Shown: in pieces, positions 1 through 9,587 of the stretch | How positions within the stretch are numbered: position 1 is the first letter of the stretch | Layout: every line of letters starts with the position of its first letter | Source: Pelagibius sp050330205 | GTDB taxonomy: Bacteria; Pseudomonadota; Alphaproteobacteria; Kiloniellales; Kiloniellaceae | NCBI GenBank assembly: GCA_050330205.1 | Contig: JBHJOA010000021.1 | Coordinates: forward strand, 62,001-126,000 | DNA length: 64,000 bases | Direction of reading: 5' to 3' | The notes under the pieces: generated by a model | What the model was told of the DNA's origin: nothing | Databases searched by the model: none | Seen by the model: the letters and a program-made list of their open reading frames with translations, nothing else | Position numbers and translations under genes: made by a program

Positions 1-368
1 CCGCCCTGGTGCACCTCAAGGATCGCCAGCAGTTCGACCGGCCGCTGGCCGACTTCCAGGCCCTGCAGTTCAAGCTGGCCGACATGGCGACCGAACTCGA
101 CGCCGCCCGGCTGATGGTCTGGCGCGCCGCCCAGGCGCTCGACGACAACGCGCCGGACAAGACGCAGTTCTGCGCCATGGCCAAGCGCTTCGCCACCGAC
201 GCCGGCTTCAGGATCTGCGACGAGGCGCTGCAGCTGCACGGCGGCTACGGCTACATCAAGGAATATCCCATCGAGCGCTACTTCCGGGACCTGCGCGTGC
301 ACCAGATCCTGGAAGGCACCAACGAGATCATGCGCGTCATCATCGCCCGCAAGCTGCTCTCGCAGTAG
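1..368 (+). CDS. acyl-CoA dehydrogenase, C-terminal part (probable isobutyryl-CoA dehydrogenase)
   Basis: The gene runs in from before the window; about 122 C-terminal residues are visible and the frame is open to base 1. This is the C-terminal helical domain of a flavin acyl-CoA dehydrogenase. It shows the family ending GGYGYIKEYPIERYFRD and then ILEGTNEIMR, whose Glu is the usual catalytic base position. The ILEGTNEIMR form resembles isobutyryl-CoA dehydrogenase (ACAD8 type), which makes methacrylyl-CoA in valine breakdown. The next two genes are later steps of the same pathway, 29 bases away and in the same direction, so a valine operon is likely. The exact substrate is inferred from this context. 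Confidence 0.9.
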   Translation, partial: ALVHLKDRQQFDRPLADFQALQFKLADMATELDAARLMVWRAAQALDDNAPDKTQFCAMAKRFATDAGFRICDEALQLHGGYGYIKEYPIERYFRDLRVHQILEGTNEIMRVIIARKLLSQ

Positions 369-397
369 TTCGGCCCAGGTAACCCAAGCGAGCATCC

Positions 398-1462
398 ATG
401 AACGAAACCGGGGACCTTCTCTTCGAAGTCCGGCACGGCGTCGGCTTCATCACCCTGAACCGGCCGCGGGCGCTGAACGCGCTGACCCTGGAGATGATCC
501 GCGCCATCGCGCCGCAGCTCGTGGCCTGGCAGGAAGACTCCACCGTCAAGGCGGTGGTGATCCGCGGCGCCGGCGACCGCGCCTTCTGCGCCGGCGGCGA
601 CGTGCGCGCGGTCTGGGAGGCGGGGCGCGCCGGCGACCGCCTGACCGAGGTGTTCTTCCGCGAGGAATACCGCCTCAACCGCCTCATCCACGTCTTCGCC
701 AAGCCCTACATCGCGCTGATCGACGGCATCACCATGGGCGGCGGCGTCGGCGTTTCGGTGCACGGCAGCCACCGTGTCGCCGGCGACCGCACCCTGCTGG
801 CCATGCCGGAGGTCGGCATCGGCCTGTTTCCGGACGTCGGCGGTTCCTACTTCCTGCCGCGCCTGCCGGGGCGGCTCGGCCTGTTCCTGGCGCTGACCGG
901 CTGGCGCCTCAAGGCGGCCGACGCCGTCTACTGCGGCCTCGCCACGGAATACGTGCCGAGCGCGCGCATGGACGAACTGGCGGCAGCCTTCACGGACCTG
1001 GACTGGAGCACGAACGACGCCGAGCTGCTGGTCGACGGCGCCATCGACCGCTTCACGGCCGATCCCGGAGAATCGGAACTGGAATCGCACCGCGAGCTCA
1101 TCGACCGCTGCTTTTCCGCGCGCTCGGTGGAATCGATCCTGGCGGCGCTGGAGGCGTCCGGCGACGACTGGGCGGCGAAAGTGGCCGGCATCATGCGCAG
1201 GCAGTCGCCGACCAGCCTGAAGGTCACCTTCGCGCAGTTGGAGAAGGGGGCCGCCCTCGACTTCGACCAGGCCATGGTGCAGGAGTACCGGCTCAGCCAG
1301 GCCTTCATGGCCGGCGGCGATTTCTACGAGGGCATCCGCGCCGCGCTGATCGACAAGGACAACCGGCCGCAGTGGTCGCCGCCGGAGCTCGCGGCGGTGA
1401 CGCCGGCGGCGGTGGAGGCGCACTTCCGCCCGCTCGGCGAGCGCGACCTGGTGTTCGCCTGA
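398..1462 (+). CDS. 3-hydroxyisobutyryl-CoA hydrolase (enoyl-CoA hydratase/isomerase family)
   Basis: 354 residues, crotonase fold. Visible motifs are GDRAFCAGGDVRAVWE near residue 65, the oxyanion region GITMGGGVGVSVHG near 115, and MPEVGIGLFPDVGGSYFLPR near 140. The long C-terminal part fits the 350-residue HIBCH family rather than 260-residue enoyl-CoA hydratases. The enzyme removes CoA from 3-hydroxyisobutyryl-CoA in valine catabolism. It lies between the acyl-CoA dehydrogenase and 3-hydroxyisobutyrate dehydrogenase genes, which supports this substrate. An ordinary enoyl-CoA hydratase cannot be fully excluded without alignment. Confidence 0.9.
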   Translation: MNETGDLLFEVRHGVGFITLNRPRALNALTLEMIRAIAPQLVAWQEDSTVKAVVIRGAGDRAFCAGGDVRAVWEAGRAGDRLTEVFFREEYRLNRLIHVFAKPYIALIDGITMGGGVGVSVHGSHRVAGDRTLLAMPEVGIGLFPDVGGSYFLPRLPGRLGLFLALTGWRLKAADAVYCGLATEYVPSARMDELAAAFTDLDWSTNDAELLVDGAIDRFTADPGESELESHRELIDRCFSARSVESILAALEASGDDWAAKVAGIMRRQSPTSLKVTFAQLEKGAALDFDQAMVQEYRLSQAFMAGGDFYEGIRAALIDKDNRPQWSPPELAAVTPAAVEAHFRPLGERDLVFA

Positions 1463-1561
1463 GAGCATCGCGCCCCGGCATCGCGCCCCGGCATTGCGCC
1501 GTCCTGCGGCCCTGCGGTATTGCCTGGGGCAACAACCACGCATTCACCTGGGGAGGCCGCC

Positions 1562-2470
1562 ATGGCACGCATCGGATTTCTCGGCTTGGGCAACATGGGC
1601 TTGCCGATGGCCCGCAACCTCGCCAAGGCGGGTCACGAGATCGTCGGCTTCGACCTCGTGCCGGCGGCCCGCGAGGCGGCGGCCGCGGCCGGACTGGGCG
1701 TCGCCGAGGCCGCCCAGGGAGTGCTGGAGGGCGCCGAGGCGGTGGTCACCATGCTGCCGGCCGGCGCCCATGTGCGCGGCGCCTATCTCGGCGGGACCCA
1801 GCCCGGGGGCCAGGGCCTGCTGGCCGGCGCGGCGGCCGGGACCCTGTTCATCGACTGCTCGACCATCGACGTGGCGAGCGCGCGCGACGTCCACGCGGCG
1901 GCGGCGGAGCGCGGCCTGCCGATGCTCGACGCGCCGGTCTCCGGCGGCGTCGCCGGCGCCGAGGCCGGCACCCTGACCTTCATGGTCGGCGGACCGGCGG
2001 AGGCTTTCGCCCGCGGCCGGCCGCTGTTCGAGGCCATGGGCCGCAACATCGTCCACGCCGGCGGCCCCGGCAACGGCCAGGCGGCCAAGATCTGCAACAA
2101 CATGATCCTCGGCATCTCCATGATCGCGGTGTCGGAGGCCTTTACCCTCGGCGAGAAGCTGGGCCTCGATCCCAAGGTCCTGTTCGACATCAGCTCCAAG
2201 GCCTCCGGGTCGTGCTGGGCCATGCTGAACCACAACCCGGTGCCGGGCATCGTCGAAACCTCGGCGGCCAACCGCGACTACAGGCCCGGCTTCGCGGCGG
2301 CGATGATGCACAAGGACCTGAAGCTGGCCCAGGCCGCCGCCGACCACGCCGGGGCGGCGACGCCGCTGGGGGCCGAGGCGGCGGCGCTCTATACCCTCTT
2401 CGTCAACGCCGGCAACGGCGGGCTCGACTATTCGGCCATCATCAAGCTGATCCAGGGCGCCCGGAGCTGA
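1562..2470 (+). CDS. mmsB: 3-hydroxyisobutyrate dehydrogenase
   Basis: 302 residues, beta-hydroxyacid dehydrogenase family. The N-terminal Rossmann motif GFLGLGNMGLPMARNL binds NAD+. DAPVSGG (about 124-130) is the substrate loop, and GNGQAAKICNNM places the catalytic Lys at residue 176. SCWAMLNHNPVPG near 219 is typical of HIBADH. It oxidises 3-hydroxyisobutyrate to methylmalonate semialdehyde, the next step after the hydrolase encoded upstream. The ATG at 1562 follows a GGGGAGG ribosome site; a longer in-frame start at 1520 would add residues outside the family domain. Confidence 0.93.
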   Translation: MARIGFLGLGNMGLPMARNLAKAGHEIVGFDLVPAAREAAAAAGLGVAEAAQGVLEGAEAVVTMLPAGAHVRGAYLGGTQPGGQGLLAGAAAGTLFIDCSTIDVASARDVHAAAAERGLPMLDAPVSGGVAGAEAGTLTFMVGGPAEAFARGRPLFEAMGRNIVHAGGPGNGQAAKICNNMILGISMIAVSEAFTLGEKLGLDPKVLFDISSKASGSCWAMLNHNPVPGIVETSAANRDYRPGFAAAMMHKDLKLAQAAADHAGAATPLGAEAAALYTLFVNAGNGGLDYSAIIKLIQGARS

Positions 2471-2567
2471 CGCCGCCCAGTGGAGCCCGGGGTGGAGCCC
2501 GGACCTGTGACATTCCTGGTCGCGGCCAAAGAAATCATTAGATATCAGATAGATAGAGTGGTTTTCT

Positions 2568-2597
2568 GTTAAGTAAAGTTTAACGGGCTTGCCGTTA
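2568..2597. promoter_or_regulatory. inverted repeats in the AT-rich promoter region of the MarR gene
   Basis: Two overlapping inverted repeats lie just before the regulator: GTTAA-N7-TTAAC (2568-2584) and TAACGG-N5-CCGTTA (2581-2597). The surrounding 2520-2640 stretch is clearly AT-rich against the genome background. MarR proteins commonly autoregulate through such palindromes, so this is a candidate operator. No -35/-10 pair was assigned. Confidence 0.45.
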
Positions 2598-2650
2598 GTC
2601 TTTGCTACAAAGCCACCTGTTTCCGGCAACTGGTATCATGCGAGGGTAAC

Positions 2651-3121
2651 GTGAACTCCAAGTATCTCGAACTGATCGGGCTGATCGAGCGGCTGCACCG
2701 CCAGTGTCTCGAGGTGATCAAGGCCGATCTCGACCGCCAGAGCATCCGCGACCTGAACAACGTCCAGGCGCTGATCCTGTTCAACATCGGCGAGGAAGAA
2801 CTCTCCATCGGCGAGCTCACCCAGCGCGGCTACTACCTCGGCTCGAACGTCTCCTACAACGTGAAGAAGATGGTCGAGAACGGCTATCTGATCCAGGAGC
2901 GCTCGCCACACGACCGCCGCTCGTTCCATGTCCGCGCCGCGGCCAAGGGCGTCGACGTCTATCGCGCCCTCTCGGCGCTGTTCGACCAGCATTCGCTGCA
3001 GCTGAAGGACATCCAGCTGTCGGAGGAGGCGCTCGAGAACGCCAACCACGCGCTGCGCCGCGTGCAGCAGTTCTGGTCGACCCCGGCCAGCCTGGCGCGC
3101 AACCTCAGCCCCGCCGCCTGA
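2651..3121 (+). CDS. MarR-family winged-helix transcriptional regulator
   Basis: 156 residues. The core (about 35-100) has the MarR winged-helix pattern: a helix-turn-helix around IGELTQRGYYLGSNVSYNVKKMVENGYL and a wing with the family-typical SPHDRRSF. The start is GTG at 2651, behind CGAGGG. It is a single gene after the valine operon, with candidate operators at 2568-2597 and a terminator at 3201. The sequence resembles the alphaproteobacterial regulators often annotated with LdtR, which act on cell-wall or stress genes, but that is a loose impression. Target genes are unknown; adjacent valine genes or gcdH are possible. Confidence 0.85.
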   Translation: MNSKYLELIGLIERLHRQCLEVIKADLDRQSIRDLNNVQALILFNIGEEELSIGELTQRGYYLGSNVSYNVKKMVENGYLIQERSPHDRRSFHVRAAAKGVDVYRALSALFDQHSLQLKDIQLSEEALENANHALRRVQQFWSTPASLARNLSPAA

Positions 3122-3200
3122 CGGAATTACCCCCGGGCGCGCTCCCTCCGCCTGGCGGGCGCGTCCACCCAGCACGCATCCCTCGCAAGTCCTACGAAAA

Positions 3201-3231
3201 GCCCCGGCCGGAAAACTGGCCGGGGCGTTTC
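3201..3231 (+). terminator. Rho-independent terminator after the MarR gene
   Basis: A perfect 9-bp stem, GCCCCGGCC / GGCCGGGGC (3201-3209, 3218-3226), has an A-rich 8-base loop and is followed by GTTTC. It sits 80 bases past the MarR stop. The T-run is weak, but stem and position fit. Confidence 0.6.
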
Positions 3232-3302
3232 GCGTTTCTGGGACGTGGCAGGACAGCCACTCTACCTGTCCTTGCCGGGCTTGCTGTACGTCCCGGAGGC
3301 AT

Positions 3303-3338
3303 GGTTGACAGGTGTTCGCGGACATAGCTGACACCTGG
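3303..3338. repeat. imperfect palindrome CAGGTGT...ACACCTG
   Basis: CAGGTGT and ACACCTG form a 7-bp inverted repeat separated by TCGCGGACATAGCTG, flanked by GGTTGA on the left. It sits directly before the long intergenic repeat that begins near 3340. It could be an end of a mobile element or a hairpin of the same composite repeat. No transposase is nearby. Confidence 0.4.
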
Positions 3339-3339
3339 A

Positions 3340-3607
3340 CCCGCGGGTCAAACCCTACTGGATTCACACATCTGCCGACGGCTTCGCAGAGTCCATCGAC
3401 ATACGCTGCTGTCGCCCCGGGGCTTGACCCCGGGGCCCAATGCCGCCGCCGCAAGCCGACCACCTTTGCATGCTGGGCGCCCGGATGCGCCGCGGCGAGG
3501 CCAATGGGTCCCGCGAACAAGTCGCGGGACGACAGTCTTGGTATGGCGAGGGCGGGACACTCCTGCGAGCGATGAATGAGAATTGTAGAGTCAAGCCCGC
3601 GGGTGAC
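3340..3607. repeat. long intergenic repeat, copy 1 (about 270 bp)
   Basis: This block recurs at 34921-35193 with clear identity along its length. The 52 bases at 3518-3569 are identical to 35104-35155. It contains several internal hairpins, for example CCCCGGGGCTTGACCCCGGGG and a GGTCCCGCGA...TCGCGGGAC pair, and it is bounded by CCGCGGGTCAA at the left and TCAAGCCCGCGGGTGAC at the right. It fills the gap between the MarR gene and gcdH. No protein-coding sequence is evident, so it looks like a dispersed, non-coding, structure-rich element. Confidence 0.8.
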
Positions 3608-3639
3608 AGGGGAAGGGGCGTGCCTGCGGTACGTTTGCC

Positions 3640-4863
<1,224 letters not shown>

Positions 4864-5056
4864 GGCGGGGTCCTCTGAAGGAAGAGTGTCGGCCCGTTGG
4901 GGCGGTTCTGCCCCAGATATAGCGCAGAAAAGGAGGCGCCTAAAGCCATACCCGGGGCATGGGCGTCGGTCTCGCCGGGATGTCTTCCGGCTGTCATCGT
5001 TTCGCCACGGACCCCTGTTAACGGTTTGTTTGCCATAGCTGAATGAATATGAGTCC

Positions 5057-5266
5057 ATGACACAGCCCCGTGAAATCATCTTCGAATTCCAGCGCGTCGG
5101 CGGATACGTGAAGGTTTCCGCCGTCGACACCCTGACCTCTGCCGAGGTGAGCATCGTCGGCCCGCCTTCGGCCGGCCAGGTGGAGCTGGAGCGGCTCGCC
5201 GCCCGCAAGCTGGAATACGTCCTCGCCAAGCGCGCCGCCGGCCAGCGCGGCGGCCTCATCGCCTGA
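5057..5266 (+). CDS. small conserved protein (DUF6898-like)
   Basis: 69 residues, MTQPREIIFEFQRVGGYVKV at the N terminus and a Lys/Arg-rich helix ERLAARKLEYVLAKR at the end. It has no signal peptide or membrane segment. The sequence resembles the short alphaproteobacterial family now called DUF6898, from memory only. The function is unknown. It is divergent from gcdH, with 193 bases between, which must hold both promoters. Confidence 0.7.
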   Translation: MTQPREIIFEFQRVGGYVKVSAVDTLTSAEVSIVGPPSAGQVELERLAARKLEYVLAKRAAGQRGGLIA

Positions 5267-5350
5267 TCTTTCCGGCCCGGCCCGCCCGGCCTGCCTGATC
5301 CCCGCCCGGCCTGATACCGGATTCACGCATCTCGCCCACTCACCCAGATC

Positions 5351-5409
5351 GTCATCCCGGCCAAGCGAGCGTCAAGCGAGCGCGAGCCGGGACCTATGGT
5401 CGAGGCCGG
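5351..5409 (+). repeat. CCCGGCC-type intergenic unit, copy 1
   Basis: The unit reads GTCATCCCGGCCAAGCGAGC, a short duplicated AAGCGAGCG, then GAGCCGGGACCTATGGTCGAGGCCGG. The ends (CCCGGC / GCCGGG) can pair into a hairpin. Copies recur at 5547 and, inverted, at 5746. Confidence 0.65.
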
Positions 5410-5430
5410 ACGCCAGCACTCGACATCGAA

Positions 5431-5530
5431 AACTGTCATTGCCGGGCTTGTCCCGGCAATCCATGGCCGTTTCCGGCCGTCCGGTGCGGGTGGCGCAATG
5501 GGCCCTCGGAACAAGTCCGAGGGTGACAGT
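5431..5530 (+). repeat. GTCATTGCCGGG intergenic element, copy 1
   Basis: About 100 bp made of two stem-loops: GTCATTGCCGGGCTTGTCCC with GGCAAT closing the first, and GGGCCCTCGG-ACAAG-TCCGAGGGTGAC. The same pair of hairpins, with a diverged middle, recurs at 39717-39832. It is non-coding and intergenic in both places. Confidence 0.7.
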
Positions 5531-5546
5531 GGGGGATGACGGCAAC

Positions 5547-5577
5547 AGCGAGCGCGAGCCGGGACCTATGGTCGGAT
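5547..5577 (+). repeat. CCCGGCC-type intergenic unit, copy 2 (partial)
   Basis: AGCGAGCGCGAGCCGGGACC followed by TATGGTCGG matches the right part of the unit at 5351-5409. It is truncated at its left side by the neighbouring element. Confidence 0.55.
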
Positions 5578-5745
5578 CGGTCTCCGCGCCTCGGCCTCGC
5601 TTTCTCTGCGTCACGGCTTCCATCGAGCGCGACGATCCCCAGTGGGATGACCTCTGGGGCGACCTCGGGAGCGGCCTCAGACGCTGATCCTCGTCACCGC
5701 CGTCCGACGTCGGAGACCCGCGGTTGGGCTTGGTGCCTGGCCTCT

Positions 5746-5808
5746 CCCATAGGTCCCGGCGCGCGCTCCCCCACTCCAACTAGGGGGCGCTCGCTTGGCC
5801 GGGATGAC
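5746..5808 (-). repeat. CCCGGCC-type intergenic unit, copy 3 (inverted)
   Basis: CCATAGGTCCCGGCGCGCGC ... GCGCTCGCTTGGCCGGGATGAC is the reverse complement of the unit at 5351. It also contains a CTCCCCC...GGGGGCG inner stem. Together with the other copies it fills most of the 5267-5990 gap; no gene is evident there. Confidence 0.6.
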
Positions 5809-5990
5809 GGTCTGAGTGGAAGGCAGAGATGTCTGAACGCCATAGCCCGGCCTGACGGGCCGACCCGGCGCCTCTGCGACAGACTATGCCGCTCCTGGGG
5901 TGCCGCGACACCTTGTGGCGCCTTTTCAGGCCTCAGCGACATATGGTAGGGTCCGCGGGTTTTCCGAGTTAGGTGGGCGTTCCCTCAGTC

Positions 5991-6428
5991 ATGGCATTCA
6001 AATCGATCGCGATCGCGGCCGATCACGCCGGTTTCGACCTCAAGGCGAAGCTGGTGGAGGAGCTGAAATCCTCGGGCTACGCGGTCCAGGACCTCGGTAC
6101 CGACGACGCGACCACGTCCGTCGACTACCCGGATTTCGGCAGGGCGGTGGCCGAGGCGGTGGCCGCCGGCAAGGCCGACGCCGGGGTCGTCGTCTGCGGC
6201 ACCGGCATCGGCATCTCCATCGCCGCCAACCGCGTGCCCGGCGTCCGCGCCGGGCTCTGCCACGACGTCACCTCGGCCCGGCTCTGCCGCGAGCACAACG
6301 ATGCCAACGTGCTCGCCCTGGGGGCCCGCATGACGGGCGAACAGGTCGCCAGGGACTGCCTGCACACCTTCCTGACCACCGACTTCGCGGGCGACCGCCA
6401 CGCCCGCCGTGTCCAGAAACTGGGCTGA
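5991..6428 (+). CDS. rpiB: ribose-5-phosphate isomerase B
   Basis: 145 residues, RpiB/LacAB family. It begins FKSIAIAADHAGFDLK and carries the signature VVVCGTGIGISIAANR with the catalytic Cys, followed by RAGLCHDVTSARLCREHNDA and NVLALGAR. It interconverts ribose-5-phosphate and ribulose-5-phosphate. The ATG at 5991 matches the family start. It directly precedes glyA, an arrangement common in alphaproteobacteria, and the two are probably one transcript. Confidence 0.95.
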   Translation: MAFKSIAIAADHAGFDLKAKLVEELKSSGYAVQDLGTDDATTSVDYPDFGRAVAEAVAAGKADAGVVVCGTGIGISIAANRVPGVRAGLCHDVTSARLCREHNDANVLALGARMTGEQVARDCLHTFLTTDFAGDRHARRVQKLG

Positions 6429-6456
6429 ACGCCCCTACGAGGAGTTGCACGCGACG

Positions 6457-7773
6457 ATGACTGCTGCGAAGGCCGCCAAGACGCTCCCCCTGCAGGACGG
6501 CTTCTTTTCCGCCCATCTCAGTGAGACGGATCCCGCACTTGCCGAGGCGATCCGCGGCGAACTGCGCCGCCAGCAGGACCAGATCGAGTTGATCGCCTCG
6601 GAGAACGTGGTCTCCCTGGCGGTGCTCGAGGCCCAGGGTTCGGTCCTCACCAACAAGTACGCCGAGGGCTATCCGCACCGGCGCTACTACGGCGGCTGCG
6701 AGTTTGTCGACGTCGTCGAGGAACTGGCCATCGAGCGCGCCAAGCAGTTGTTCGGCTGCGAGTTCGCCAACGTGCAGCCGCACTCCGGCGCCCAGGCCAA
6801 CCAGTGCGTGTCCCTGGCGCTGCTGCAGCCGGGCGACACCATCCTCGGCATGTCGCTTTCGGCCGGCGGCCACCTGACCCACGGCGCCAAGCCGAACCTC
6901 TCCGGCAAGTGGTTCAACGCCGTGCAGTACGGCGTGCGCCGCGACGACGGCCGCATCGACTACGACGAGGTCGAGCGCCTGGCGGTCGAGAACAAGCCGA
7001 AGCTCATCATCGCCGGCGGCTCGGCCTATCCGCGTTTCTTCGACTTCGAGCGCTTCCGGGCGATCGTCGACAAGGTCGGCGCTTATTTCATGGTCGACAT
7101 GGCGCACTTCGCTGGCCTTGTCGCCGCCGGGGTGCATCCCAGCCCGCTGCCCCACGCCCACGTGGTCACCACCACCACCCACAAGACCCTGCGCGCGGGC
7201 CGCGGCGGCATGGTGCTGACCAACGATGCCGAGATCGGCAAGAAGATCAACTCGGCGGCCTTTCCGGGCCTGCAGGGCGGCCCGCTGATGCACGCCATCG
7301 CCTCCAAGGCGGCGGCCTTCGGCGAGGCGCTCAAGCCCGAGTTCAAGGTCTACGCCCAGGCGGTGGTGGACAACGCCAAGATGCTGGCGGCGGCGATGGT
7401 GGAGGAGGGCTTCGACGTGGTCAGCGGCGGCACCGACAACCACCTCATGTTGGTCGACCTGCGGCCGAAGAAGCTGACCGGCGTCGTCGCCGAGGAGAGC
7501 CTCGACCGCGCCGGCATCACCTGCAACAAGAACGGCATTCCCTTCGACCCGGAAAAACCGACGGTGACCTCGGGCATCCGTCTCGGCACGCCGGCCGCCA
7601 CCACGCGCGGCTTCGGCACCGCCGAGTTCCGCCAGGTCGGCGCCTTCATCGGCCGTGTGCTCGACGGCCTCGCGAAGAACCCCGACGGCAATGCGAAGGT
7701 CGAGCAGGAAGTGCGGGAAGAGGTGAAGGCGCTGTGCCATCGCTTCCCGATCTACCAGGGTCTGGAGATCTAG
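6457..7773 (+). CDS. glyA: serine hydroxymethyltransferase
   Basis: 438 residues, fold-type I PLP enzyme. Visible are QIELIASENVVS, the GCEFVDVVEELAIERAKQLF segment, and VVTTTTHKTLRAGRGG, in which Lys243 forms the Schiff base with PLP. It converts serine and tetrahydrofolate to glycine and 5,10-methylene-THF. The ATG at 6457, 28 bases after rpiB, follows GAGGAG. An in-frame start at 6409 would overlap rpiB and adds non-conserved residues. It is the second gene of the rpiB-glyA-nrdR run. Confidence 0.97.
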   Translation: MTAAKAAKTLPLQDGFFSAHLSETDPALAEAIRGELRRQQDQIELIASENVVSLAVLEAQGSVLTNKYAEGYPHRRYYGGCEFVDVVEELAIERAKQLFGCEFANVQPHSGAQANQCVSLALLQPGDTILGMSLSAGGHLTHGAKPNLSGKWFNAVQYGVRRDDGRIDYDEVERLAVENKPKLIIAGGSAYPRFFDFERFRAIVDKVGAYFMVDMAHFAGLVAAGVHPSPLPHAHVVTTTTHKTLRAGRGGMVLTNDAEIGKKINSAAFPGLQGGPLMHAIASKAAAFGEALKPEFKVYAQAVVDNAKMLAAAMVEEGFDVVSGGTDNHLMLVDLRPKKLTGVVAEESLDRAGITCNKNGIPFDPEKPTVTSGIRLGTPAATTRGFGTAEFRQVGAFIGRVLDGLAKNPDGNAKVEQEVREEVKALCHRFPIYQGLEI

Positions 7774-7840
7774 GCGTAACGTAAGCGATCGCGCGGCGGC
7801 CGGGTTTGCGGCCGGCGCCGCGGGGAAGGAGAGGGGGCTC

Positions 7841-8299
7841 ATGCGCTGTCCGTTTTGCGGTAACGAGGACACGCAGGTAAAGGACTCGCGGCCGACCGAG
7901 GACAACTCGGCGATCCGGCGGCGCCGGCAGTGCCCGAACTGCGGCGCCCGCTTCACCACCTTCGAGCGCGTGCAGCTGCGCGAGCTGACGGTGGTGAAGT
8001 CGACCGGCAAGCGCGAACCTTTCGACCGCGACAAGCTGCTGCGGTCCATGTCGCTGGCCCTGCAGAAACGCCAGGTCGACCCGGAACGTATCGAGCGGGT
8101 GGTGAACGGCATCGTCCGCCGCCTCGAATCCTCCGGCGAGTCGGAGATCCCGACCAAGCTGATCGGCGAGCTGGTGATGGATGCCCTGGCCACCCTGGAT
8201 CAGGTGGCCTACGTGCGTTTTGCCTCCGTCTACCGCAATTTCCGGGAGGCCCGCGATTTCGAAGAGTTCATCGGCAAGCTCGGCGACGGGGACGACTGA
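7841..8299 (+). CDS. nrdR: transcriptional repressor NrdR
   Basis: 152 residues, the usual family length. The N-terminal zinc ribbon has Cys3, Cys6, Cys31 and Cys34 (MRCPFCG ... QCPNCGARF), followed by an ATP-cone domain (about 49-139; VVKSTGKREPFDRDKLLRSM). NrdR represses ribonucleotide reductase genes in response to ATP/dATP. It stands immediately before ribD, as in many alphaproteobacteria, and a strong GGGGAAGGAGAGG site precedes the ATG. Confidence 0.96.
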   Translation: MRCPFCGNEDTQVKDSRPTEDNSAIRRRRQCPNCGARFTTFERVQLRELTVVKSTGKREPFDRDKLLRSMSLALQKRQVDPERIERVVNGIVRRLESSGESEIPTKLIGELVMDALATLDQVAYVRFASVYRNFREARDFEEFIGKLGDGDD

Positions 8300-8318
8300 T
8301 CCCCGCGACGCCGGCTTC

Positions 8319-9398
8319 ATGCGCGCGGCCCTGACGCTGGCCGCGCGGGGGCTCGGACGGGTCGCCCCCAATCCCGCCGTCGGCTGCCTGATCGTGAAGG
8401 ACGGACGCGTGCTCGGCCGTGGCTGGACCCAGCCGGGCGGGCGCCCGCATGCCGAAACCGAGGCGCTGAGGCAGGCCGGTACCGCCGCCCGCGGCGCCAC
8501 CGCCTACGTCACCCTGGAGCCCTGCGCCCATCACGGCGAGACGCCGCCCTGCGCCGACGCCCTCGCCGAGGCCGGCCTCGCCCGTGTGGTGGTGGCCCTG
8601 GGGGATCCGGACCCGCGGGTCGCCGGGCGCGGCCTGGAGATCCTGCGCCGCGCCGGCATCGCCGTCGAGGTCGGGGTCTGCCGCACCCAGGCCGAGCGGC
8701 TGAACGCCGGCTTCCTCAAACGCACCCGCGACGGCCGGCCGCTGGTGGTGCTGAAGCTGGCGACCTCGCTCGACGGCCGCATCGCCACCCACGGCGGCGA
8801 CAGCCGCTGGATCACCGGGCCGCTGGCGCGCCGCCGGGCGCACCTGCTGCGCTCGCGCGCCGACGCCATCCTGGTCGGCAGCGGCACCGCGGTGGTCGAC
8901 AACCCGCGCCTCGACGTGCGGCTGCCCGGCCTCGAGGACCGGCGGCCGCTGCGGATCGTGATGGACGGCCGCCTGCGCCTGCCGCTGACCCACGACCTGG
9001 TGGCGCGCGCCGGCGAGGTGCCGACCCTGCTGGTGACCCACGACGGCAACCCGCCGGCACGCCTGCACGCTTACCAGGACGCCGGCGTCGAGGTGGTGCA
9101 GGTGGCGACCGATGGCGACGGCCATGTTTCGCTGGAGGCCATGCTCGCCCTGCTCGGCGCGCGCGGTATCACCCGGCTGCTGGTCGAGGGCGGCGGCCAC
9201 CTCGCGGCTTCGCTGCTGCGCGGCGGGCTGGTCGACCGCCTGGCCTGGTTCCGGGCGCCGCTGGTGATCGGCGGCGACGGCGTCGCCGCGGTCTCCGGTT
9301 TCGGCAGCGAGCGCCTCGACGCGGCGCCGCGCTTCCTGCAGATCGCCATGGCCGAACTGGGCCGCGACCGCATCGACATCTTCGCCTTGGATACCTAG
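8319..9398 (+). CDS. ribD: bifunctional diaminohydroxyphosphoribosylaminopyrimidine deaminase / 5-amino-6-(5-phosphoribosylamino)uracil reductase
   Basis: 359 residues. The deaminase domain (1-145) has zinc motifs PHAETEAL and EPCAHHGETPPCADAL. The reductase domain (145-359) has KLATSLDGRIATHGGDSRWI and LLVEGGGHLAASLL. It catalyses the second and third steps of riboflavin synthesis. The ATG at 8319 is the first plausible start; conserved-looking residues (RDAG) lie just upstream of it, so the family start may be lost or non-ATG. It lies 19 bases after nrdR. The expected next gene, ribE, is 2.7 kb away (12085), separated by four unrelated genes. Confidence 0.93.
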   Translation: MRAALTLAARGLGRVAPNPAVGCLIVKDGRVLGRGWTQPGGRPHAETEALRQAGTAARGATAYVTLEPCAHHGETPPCADALAEAGLARVVVALGDPDPRVAGRGLEILRRAGIAVEVGVCRTQAERLNAGFLKRTRDGRPLVVLKLATSLDGRIATHGGDSRWITGPLARRRAHLLRSRADAILVGSGTAVVDNPRLDVRLPGLEDRRPLRIVMDGRLRLPLTHDLVARAGEVPTLLVTHDGNPPARLHAYQDAGVEVVQVATDGDGHVSLEAMLALLGARGITRLLVEGGGHLAASLLRGGLVDRLAWFRAPLVIGGDGVAAVSGFGSERLDAAPRFLQIAMAELGRDRIDIFALDT

Positions 9399-9587
9399 TG
9401 ATGAAACTCTGACGCTTGGTACCCAACGGCAGTAGCCGCTATAGGGTGGGAAGCGGAAGCTCGAGGCGAGCATGCAGGGTGGCCGCCATACGGACGGGGC
9501 GGTCATTTGCACCCGTCGCGAATATCCTGAGACCCGTTACGTCGAAAGATTTAGTCGCTAAAGTGCCCAAATCAGCAGGGTGAACAC

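Noticed and set aside
3303..3620. Insertion sequence at the MarR-gcdH gap
   Set aside because: A palindrome and a long repeat are present, but no transposase frame or target duplication was found.
9472..9561. 29-codon frame (MQGGRHTDGAVICTRREYPE...) before the DUF3088 gene
   Set aside because: It may be a gene fragment left by the insertion, but nothing in it could be matched to a family, so it was not called.
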